This document shows positions 5,998 to 11,083 of a stretch of DNA of 11,083 bases, piece by piece. Origin of the DNA: Deltaproteobacteria bacterium (GTDB lineage: Bacteria; Desulfobacterota; Desulfobacteria; Desulfobacterales; JAFDCJ01); assembly GCA_024277475.1 (NCBI GenBank), contig JAJRVC010000465.1:1-11083 (forward strand), written 5' to 3'. Each line of letters opens with the position of its first letter. Position 1 is the first letter of the stretch. The translations under genes and the position numbers were made by a program. A model generated the notes under the pieces. It saw only the letters and a program-made list of their open reading frames with translations, did not search any database and had not been told where the DNA came from.

Positions 5998-6996
5998 TTA
6001 TCGCGCCTCAGGAGGTATCAAATGCGCAGGTATTTTAACTCCGATTTCCTTATAGTAACGAATGGCCCCGGGGTGAAGGGGTATCTTGGTCAGTTCCATC
6101 GTCATCTTGGGAATGTCGAATCCCTTTATGGCCGGATAAGCCGCCTCTTGGTATTTCTTGCCCTCGCAGATCGCCTTAACGATGTAATAGGCCTGGTCGT
6201 TGGTGAGGCTGTCGTCATAGCAGATGACTCCAATGGCCTGGACGACTGTGGTATAGGCGGGCAGCCCGGGGATGGTGCCCTCGGGGACGTCCACAAAGCT
6301 GACGAAAGGCATGGCTTTCTGGACTTTAGCTGCATTGTCCGAAGACCAGTTCAGCAGCCTGATCTTAGTGAAGGCCTTCAACTCCTTGGTCGATCCGTCC
6401 AGATCCAGGCCTGCACCGGCTTTTACGTAACCGGCAATGCGGTTGTCCTTAACCGCCGCCACCGCATCAGACAAACTGGCTCGGAAGTAATCAGGCTTAA
6501 CGCCAATGGTTTCCAGCAGCTGCTGAACCAGTTGTTCGGTGGCCGACCCTCGCAGGCCGGGGTTGAACTTCTTGCCCGTCAAGTCTGCCAGGTTTTTTAC
6601 ACCGCTATCCGCCCGGACAACATAGTTCTGGGTGTTGGATGAATAAAGCCACAACGCTCGCATTTTTGGTCTGGCCTTGCCCTTATATTTGCCGATACCG
6701 TTATATGCCTGATAAAAAGTAGCCCAGGTGCCAATACCCATATTGAGCTGACCCCGGTTGATCCGCTCCAGGTTATCGACTGCGCCCCCGGTGGCCACTA
6801 CGGTTACGTTGACCTTGTCGCCGCTCAGTGTATTGATGGCCTTTCCCGCTGAAACAGTGTATACATAATGGCTCGACGTGGTGGCTGTGGACCCGCATAG
6901 AATTTTATCTGCGGCTAACGATGGATTCGCTACACTAAAAAAAATGATGGTAACTACCAAAACGGCTAATTGAATGAACTGTTTTTCCCTTGCCAT
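5998..6996 (-). CDS. TAXI family TRAP transporter periplasmic solute-binding protein
   Basis: 332 aa from ATG 6996. A signal peptide is evident: basic start (MAREK), hydrophobic stretch at about 7-22 and a likely signal peptidase I site after NPSLA (residue 28), so the mature protein is periplasmic. TAXI-family features include the N-terminal strand and helix with SSHYVYTVSAGKAI (41-54), ATGGAVDNLERINRGQLNMG (68-87), a central GLRGSATEQ segment (147-155) and the C-terminal PLHPGAIRYYKEIG (307-320). It binds the solute and hands it to the fused permease encoded next. A slightly longer frame starts at ATG 7014, but AGGAG at 7004-7008 lies 7 bases before ATG 6996 and inside the longer frame, so the shorter start is preferred. 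The gene is 87 bases downstream of the CoA-ligase gene and in the same direction, suggesting that the imported solute is the ligase's substrate. Confidence 0.94.
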   Translation of the reverse strand: MAREKQFIQLAVLVVTIIFFSVANPSLAADKILCGSTATTSSHYVYTVSAGKAINTLSGDKVNVTVVATGGAVDNLERINRGQLNMGIGTWATFYQAYNGIGKYKGKARPKMRALWLYSSNTQNYVVRADSGVKNLADLTGKKFNPGLRGSATEQLVQQLLETIGVKPDYFRASLSDAVAAVKDNRIAGYVKAGAGLDLDGSTKELKAFTKIRLLNWSSDNAAKVQKAMPFVSFVDVPEGTIPGLPAYTTVVQAIGVICYDDSLTNDQAYYIVKAICEGKKYQEAAYPAIKGFDIPKMTMELTKIPLHPGAIRYYKEIGVKIPAHLIPPEAR

Positions 6997-7003
6997 GATA
7001 GAT

Positions 7004-7008
7004 CTCCT
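7004..7008 (-). promoter_or_regulatory. Ribosome binding site fixing the start of the TAXI binding protein
   Basis: AGGAG on the minus strand, 7 bases upstream of ATG 6996. It decides for this start over the in-frame ATG at 7014, which has no such site and would add six residues ahead of the signal peptide. Confidence 0.7.
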
Positions 7009-7083
7009 TTTCATTTATGGGTTTTTATCACCTAATCATCGCTCTTTATCTTCTCTCCAGCGGTCAGATCAGCCGCCGTTAGT

Positions 7084-8454
7084 TTAATTTTTACACTCAC
7101 GTTCATCCCTGAAGCGTTTAAATTTGTAATCTTTTAAAATTCCGGCATAATGATCAAGTGGCACAAACTCCAGCGTGGGGGTCACTTCCTGAGATCTGCG
7201 GACTGCTTCGGGTACTGTCTCGATTAGGCCCGTCTGTTGAGTTTCCTCACAGGCCACTCGGACTAACAGCACATCCTCGGAAAAGGGATCCGATAAATCC
7301 GTCTTTTGAACAACAATTTCATATTCTTCAATCCCGTCAATGCTGCTCAGAATTTCGTACAAAGCGGATACATTAATCAAAGTCCCCTTGACCTTGACAA
7401 TACCGCCGGTACGATATGGAATTAAATCAAAGCGGGGTTCCCAACCGCCGCATTCGGGGCATGCCGCGTAACTCAGCCGGCAAATGTCTCCGACAACATA
7501 CCTAAGCAGGCAAGTCCCACGCCGATCCAGATGGGTCATTACAACGAGCCCGGGCTCGCCCGCAGGCAATGGCTCCAGTGACTCGGGATCCAGGAATTCA
7601 AAAAAATAGCGTGCCGGTTTGGCCAGATGAAATCCCTTCAACTCCTTGCACTCCATACTGGGGCCATGCATCTCGGTAAAGCCATAACCGTTAAGGACCT
7701 TTATATCCCCGGCTCCTAAATCCGCCATCCTTTGGCGTATGTCATCTCGCATACCAGCCGGACAGCCCTCACCCATGGGCATTACCAGGCGGACTGAGGA
7801 AAAATCGCAGCCCATCTCCTGGGCCACCATGATTAACCGCCGTGTAAAGAAACCGATTCCCCACAATACGGAGACACGATTTTTTTCGATCATTTTGATG
7901 GCCTCGGCAGATCGCCGGATCAGGTCGAATCCGCCATCATAGCTACCACCGTATCCTGAAATGAGCTTGGCGCCCACGGACTGGCTTCCGTATAGTGCGC
8001 TGAGATATCCCTGGTGGGGGACAGAGGTCAAAGGGAAAAGGTTTATGACTGTGTCATCCTGGGTAATACCGGCAATTTCAGCAGTCCGTTTGAGCTGCGA
8101 AATTCGGGCGTAGTGATCGTAGGACGTATCATAAAATGGTGTGGGACTCGAAGTAGAGCCCGTTGTGAAGATAATTTCCCAGGGAGTTCGATCCTCTCTG
8201 GTCGCCCAGGATATCCGGTTCATGTCCAAGCGGAAGTCATCCGGCCGTGCAATCCAATCTTCTTTGTATGTCAGAGGCAGTTTTTTGAGGTCATCAAGTC
8301 CTTTGATGTCTGCCCTGGTCAAACCTATTTTTTTAAACAATTCAATATAGTATGGATGTGCCTCGAAGACGATATCCATCTGACGTTCGAAGCGTGCTTC
8401 CTGTACGGAACGAAGTTCCCCGATATTCGCCACGGGTTTGCTTTTGGTGTTCAT
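7084..8454 (-). CDS. Phenylacetate-CoA-ligase-like (PaaK family) adenylate-forming CoA ligase
   Basis: 456 aa, close to the usual 430-450 aa of PaaK-type ligases, which join a carboxylic acid to CoA through an acyl-AMP, using ATP. The adenylation landmarks are in order: P-loop-like TTGSTSSPTP at 97-106, GYGFTEMHG at 256-264, the ATP-ribose-binding aspartate in RYVVGDIC at 318-325, and KVKGTLINV at 354-362 opening the small C-terminal domain. The likely catalytic C-terminal lysine is within KDYKFKRFRD at 441-450. CPEC at 332-335 corresponds to the short Cys-rich turn seen in this family. ATG 8454 follows GAGGAA about 6 bases away. It lies between the carboxyltransferase (76 bases upstream) and the TAXI transporter genes, so it probably activates the imported acid. 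The acid (aromatic or aliphatic) cannot be determined; the P-loop lacks the usual lysine or glycine-lysine pattern and is itself divergent. Confidence 0.9.
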   Translation of the reverse strand: MNTKSKPVANIGELRSVQEARFERQMDIVFEAHPYYIELFKKIGLTRADIKGLDDLKKLPLTYKEDWIARPDDFRLDMNRISWATREDRTPWEIIFTTGSTSSPTPFYDTSYDHYARISQLKRTAEIAGITQDDTVINLFPLTSVPHQGYLSALYGSQSVGAKLISGYGGSYDGGFDLIRRSAEAIKMIEKNRVSVLWGIGFFTRRLIMVAQEMGCDFSSVRLVMPMGEGCPAGMRDDIRQRMADLGAGDIKVLNGYGFTEMHGPSMECKELKGFHLAKPARYFFEFLDPESLEPLPAGEPGLVVMTHLDRRGTCLLRYVVGDICRLSYAACPECGGWEPRFDLIPYRTGGIVKVKGTLINVSALYEILSSIDGIEEYEIVVQKTDLSDPFSEDVLLVRVACEETQQTGLIETVPEAVRRSQEVTPTLEFVPLDHYAGILKDYKFKRFRDERECKN

Positions 8455-8530
8455 GTTGCTTTCCTCAAAGATCTTCTAACCCGTTCAGGTTCAGCATTTT
8501 TTCAGGACCGGGTTTTCTTTGGTCGCGCAA

Positions 8531-10066
8531 TTAAAAAGACGTAGGCCAGCAATGCATAAGGTGTTCACCAACACCATCCGTCTGGTAGTCGTAATGATAT
8601 TCCAGCATATTGATTAACCACTCACGGGTTTTTGCCGGCTCGACAATGTCATTGATATTAAAAATACCAGCCGCACCCCACGGTTCGGTGTCCAGATCCA
8701 TAATCTTCATTTTTTCAGCAAATTTCTCCGGATCATCCTCTTTTTTTAGATTGTAAACCACATTGACTCCGGTCTCAGGATTCATGAAGCTAATTTCAGC
8801 TGTCGGCCAGGCCGCAATTGTGTCGGAATTACGACCGCCCCCCATGTTGATAAAGGCTTGGCCATAAGTCTTGCGTATGATGATGGTTATTTTGGGTACG
8901 GTCACAAGGGTCAATGCATTCATGAAGTTAATAATTTTGCCGGTGACCTTACGGCGTTCGCCTTTTTTACCGATCATAAAGCCCGGCGTATCAACTAACA
9001 TAATGATCGGAATGTTGTAGGAATCGCACATGACCAAAAAACTGGTAATCTTCTCACAGGCATCAGCGTCTAATGCCCCTGCCTGGAACATCGTGTTGTT
9101 GGCTACAATCCCCACGGAATTGCCGTTAATCCTGGCCAGGCTGGTCACAACCGCACGCCCGAAATGCTTTTTAAGTTCGAACAACCGGCTACCGTCAACG
9201 ATGCACTTAATAATGTTTCGCATGTCGTATGTCCGTCTTGGGTTCTCTGGTAAATATTTGAGAATATTGTCCATCTCTTCATCGGAATTGGGTGGAACGG
9301 CAACCCTTGGCGGAAGCTTGGCAGCGTTTGTCGGGAGATATGACAGAAACTCTTTGGCTATGTCCATGCACTCCTCATCTGACTCGGCGACCCTATCAAT
9401 GAGACCGGTTATCTCCGAATGGATGCGCCAGCCGCCCAATTCCTCTTCAGGGGTGTCCTCACCGGTAGCAAAAATGGTAACCTTAGGGCTGGACACTGCC
9501 ATTATCGCTCCTTTTTTCATGACCACGAAATCAGACATACTTGAATACCAGGTCGGGCTGCCGTAACACGGCCCCAGAAGACAAGAGGCCCACGGAGCTA
9601 CACGGAAACGCTGGTACTGAGTTGGGTTCTGCGCCATGGCCACCATGCGGCGAGCACCCATATAGTCGGGCATGCGCGCCCCACCAGCCTCGCTCAGAAA
9701 TACTACCGGTATACCGCGTTTGTCGGCCATGCGTTTGATATAACCGATTTTCTTTCCATTTATATTACCGCTGGAAGCACCCATGACGGTCAAATCGTTG
9801 CATACCACCCCTATGGGCCGGCCATTAACTTTACCAAAGCCTGCTACTTTACCATCACACGGTGCACGATCGGCAACGTCCGGCAGATCAGAGTAAGCGA
9901 AAAGGCCAATTTCCTGCCAGGTACCGTCATCCAGCAGGTAGTCAACACGCTCCCGGGCATTGAGTTTGCCCGCCAATTTGTACTTTGCCAGTTTTTTATC
10001 ACCCCCCATGGATAGAGCTGCCCGGCGTTTGGTATGGAATTTCTTCATTATTGCATCAAAACTCAT
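8531..10066 (-). CDS. Acyl-CoA carboxylase/decarboxylase carboxyltransferase subunit (copy 2)
   Basis: 511 aa, full family length, with both halves intact. N-terminal half: SEAGGARM at 125-132 (usual GSGGARI), LLGPCYGSPTWYSSMSDFVV at 163-182 (usual GPCAGGAVYSPAxxDFI) and EEELGG at 207-212. C-terminal half: DTPGF at 359-363, KTYGQAFI at 399-406 and AAWPTAE at 418-424. It should transfer carboxyl groups between carboxybiotin and an acyl-CoA in the cytoplasm, either as an ATP-driven carboxylase with separate biotin carboxylase and carrier, or in a decarboxylase. Neither kind of partner is encoded nearby. In the oxyanion-hole segment the usual AGG is YGS, a conspicuous change. ATG 10066 has a strong AGGAGG 7 bases upstream. 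It is the first metabolic gene after the GntR regulator and precedes the CoA ligase, whose product is a plausible substrate. Confidence 0.94.
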   Translation of the reverse strand: MSFDAIMKKFHTKRRAALSMGGDKKLAKYKLAGKLNARERVDYLLDDGTWQEIGLFAYSDLPDVADRAPCDGKVAGFGKVNGRPIGVVCNDLTVMGASSGNINGKKIGYIKRMADKRGIPVVFLSEAGGARMPDYMGARRMVAMAQNPTQYQRFRVAPWASCLLGPCYGSPTWYSSMSDFVVMKKGAIMAVSSPKVTIFATGEDTPEEELGGWRIHSEITGLIDRVAESDEECMDIAKEFLSYLPTNAAKLPPRVAVPPNSDEEMDNILKYLPENPRRTYDMRNIIKCIVDGSRLFELKKHFGRAVVTSLARINGNSVGIVANNTMFQAGALDADACEKITSFLVMCDSYNIPIIMLVDTPGFMIGKKGERRKVTGKIINFMNALTLVTVPKITIIIRKTYGQAFINMGGGRNSDTIAAWPTAEISFMNPETGVNVVYNLKKEDDPEKFAEKMKIMDLDTEPWGAAGIFNINDIVEPAKTREWLINMLEYHYDYQTDGVGEHLMHCWPTSF

Positions 10067-10135
10067 CCTATCTCCTCCTTACAAATACTGATCTCAATAT
10101 TCATTGGAACCGACTAAAATTTGAAAAAACCATCA

Positions 10136-10160
10136 TTTGACAATCTCGCAAAAAGTCAAA
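10136..10160. promoter_or_regulatory. Inverted repeat upstream of carboxyltransferase 2 (candidate operator)
   Basis: TTTGAC at 10136-10141 is mirrored by GTCAAA at 10155-10160 across a 13-base spacer, within the 201-base AT-rich gap between the GntR gene and the carboxyltransferase, about 70 bases upstream of the latter's start codon. The symmetry could serve a dimeric regulator; both halves also resemble -35 hexamers. I find no matching -10 that I would defend. Confidence 0.3.
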
Positions 10161-10267
10161 ATTCTTGCATTTGATCTTAAAACCTACTGAAATTATTAAG
10201 TATAAAATTAATTTTTGTGTTTTTTGTGCCTTTTTGCGGCCACATCATCATTTCGATCCACTATTTA

Positions 10268-10936
10268 TCAGAGAACCCATGTTTTATATTTTTCAAGGCA
10301 ATCACGGGCTTTTTTCATATTTATTCTTTTCATTTTTTCGGCCTTTTCCGGATCACCTTCCAGAATGGCGTTAAGCACATCGCGATGTTCTTTTATGGCA
10401 TCCTGTATCCGACCCGGCAAAATAATAATTCTTCGTTGAACAACCCGTATTTTAGCATATTGGGAATTTATTAATTTGGAAAGCTCCTCACTCTGAGCCG
10501 CCGCCACCATGCGATCTCGAAAAATGCTGATCAGATCCAGATATTTCTCAAAGTCCAAATTCTTGACTATTTTCTCAAACGGTTCGCCGAACTGGTTCTG
10601 AATGTCTCGCCAATCACCGGGTTTGCTCTTTTGAGCGGACAGCCGTGCCGCCAATCCCTCAAGGACTTCTCGAATTTCCATTATCTCTAATAGAGAACGA
10701 GAGTCGATTCTGCGAACCATAGTTCCTTTGTTCCGGTGCTTTTCGACCAATCCCTGGCTTTCCAATTCGGTCAGAACTTCTCTTAACATCGGCCGGCTCA
10801 TGCTAAACTCTTTTGCCAGGTCTTGCTCTATTAACTTTCCTCCCTGCGGGTAGTAGCCCTCAACGATCCGTTCCCGCAAGGTGGAAAGGGCGTGATCCCG
10901 GTTGGTCCGTTTTAGCTTTTGTTTGCTGTCAGGCAA
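10268..10936 (-). CDS. GntR family transcriptional regulator, FCD subfamily (copy 2)
   Basis: 222 aa from a TTG at 10936 preceded by AAGGTG 4 bases upstream. Winged helix-turn-helix at about 10-77 (GGKLIEQDLAKEF, MSRPMLREVLTELESQGLV, RNKGTMV) and an FCD effector domain at about 82-215. It is a clear paralogue of the regulator at 1832-2494: about half of the residues agree by eye, with long shared blocks such as LEIMEIREVLEGL/LEIREVLEGL, VAAAQS and QRRIIILPGRI. As in that protein, the FCD metal-ligand set looks incomplete, with only His184 of the usual three histidines in place and Asn206 at the last position. It is the first gene of the array and probably controls the carboxyltransferase-ligase-transporter operon and itself, with an acyl-CoA or carboxylate as effector. 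No in-frame ATG start is closer to the promoter; the TTG start is the main uncertainty. Confidence 0.92.
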   Translation of the reverse strand: MPDSKQKLKRTNRDHALSTLRERIVEGYYPQGGKLIEQDLAKEFSMSRPMLREVLTELESQGLVEKHRNKGTMVRRIDSRSLLEIMEIREVLEGLAARLSAQKSKPGDWRDIQNQFGEPFEKIVKNLDFEKYLDLISIFRDRMVAAAQSEELSKLINSQYAKIRVVQRRIIILPGRIQDAIKEHRDVLNAILEGDPEKAEKMKRINMKKARDCLEKYKTWVL

Positions 10937-10981
10937 TATTCACCTTTATCTAATAAATATGTATGCATTTATGTAGGCTTT

Positions 10982-10993
10982 ATTGTCTACAAT
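10982..10993. promoter_or_regulatory. Candidate operator palindrome ATTGTCTACAAT
   Basis: Five-base arms ATTGT/ACAAT flank a two-base centre. The site begins 7 bases downstream of the proposed -10 of the GntR gene, overlapping the expected transcription start, a normal place for an autoregulatory repressor. TTGT-n2-ACAA-like sites are known for several FCD-type GntR regulators; assignment to this protein is inferred. Confidence 0.45.
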
Positions 10994-11000
10994 TTTGTAA

Positions 11001-11029
11001 AAAATATCAATTGATAAAATTTATGTCAA
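11001..11029 (-). promoter_or_regulatory. Candidate sigma-70-type promoter of the second GntR gene
   Basis: A perfect TTGACA (-35) at 11024-11029 and TATTTT (-10) at 11001-11006 on the minus strand are separated by exactly 17 bases. The TTG start is about 65 bases downstream, and the candidate operator follows the -10 immediately. The layout parallels that before the paralogous regulator (TTGACA at 2576-2581). Confidence 0.45.
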
Positions 11030-11083
11030 CTCCTTTTTTAATTTCTTCACAACGACTTCTAATAGTGGCGCAATAGCTGTTGT

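Noticed and set aside
6022..6642. Plus-strand 206-codon reading frame
   Set aside because: Antisense shadow of the TAXI binding-protein gene, which has clear family motifs, signal peptide and ribosome binding site.
8478..8514. AACCCG/CGGGTT hairpin between carboxyltransferase 2 and the ligase
   Set aside because: Only 6 bp with a 25-base loop and no T-run on the transcribed strand; too weak to call.
8014..8544. Plus-strand 176-codon reading frame
   Set aside because: Antisense to the CoA-ligase gene and ending just past its start; no independent start signal or motif.
9030..9566. Plus-strand 178-codon reading frame
   Set aside because: Antisense shadow of the second carboxyltransferase.

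Overview
The window reads as bacterial chromosome from an anaerobic-type organism, most plausibly a member of the Desulfobacterota (former Deltaproteobacteria). That placement is inferred from the gene content (biotin-type acyl-CoA carboxyltransferases, a TAXI-type TRAP transporter, a phenylacetate-CoA-ligase-like enzyme, FCD-type GntR regulators) and from repeat-rich spacers; no taxonomic marker gene is present. All eight genes lie on the minus strand, so transcription runs from high to low coordinates.

Right part (about 11030 to 3956): a GntR/FCD regulator (10268-10936) is followed by an acyl-CoA carboxyltransferase (8531-10066), an adenylate-forming CoA ligase (7084-8454), a TAXI periplasmic binding protein (5998-6996) and a fused TRAP permease (3956-5896). 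The gaps within the four metabolic genes are 76, 87 and 101 bases. This looks like a catabolic operon: import a carboxylate, activate it to a CoA ester, then carboxylate or decarboxylate the thioester. The substrate cannot be read from the sequence.

Spacer 3538-3955: about 420 bases without a gene. It is filled by a 172-base repeat (3610-3781), also present at the left edge (1-172), and directly beside it a separate 133-base palindromic element (3798-3930).

Left part (3537 to 177): a TauE/SafE-type membrane exporter (2785-3537), a second GntR/FCD regulator (1832-2494) clearly paralogous to the first, and a second, divergent carboxyltransferase (177-1739). This segment is bracketed by the two direct copies of the 172-base repeat.

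The notable architecture is a repeated regulator-then-carboxyltransferase arrangement: two paralogous GntR regulators, each directly upstream of a carboxyltransferase. No biotin carboxylase, biotin carrier protein or sodium-pump subunit is in the window, so both carboxyltransferases must get their partners from elsewhere if they work as ordinary biotin-dependent enzymes.
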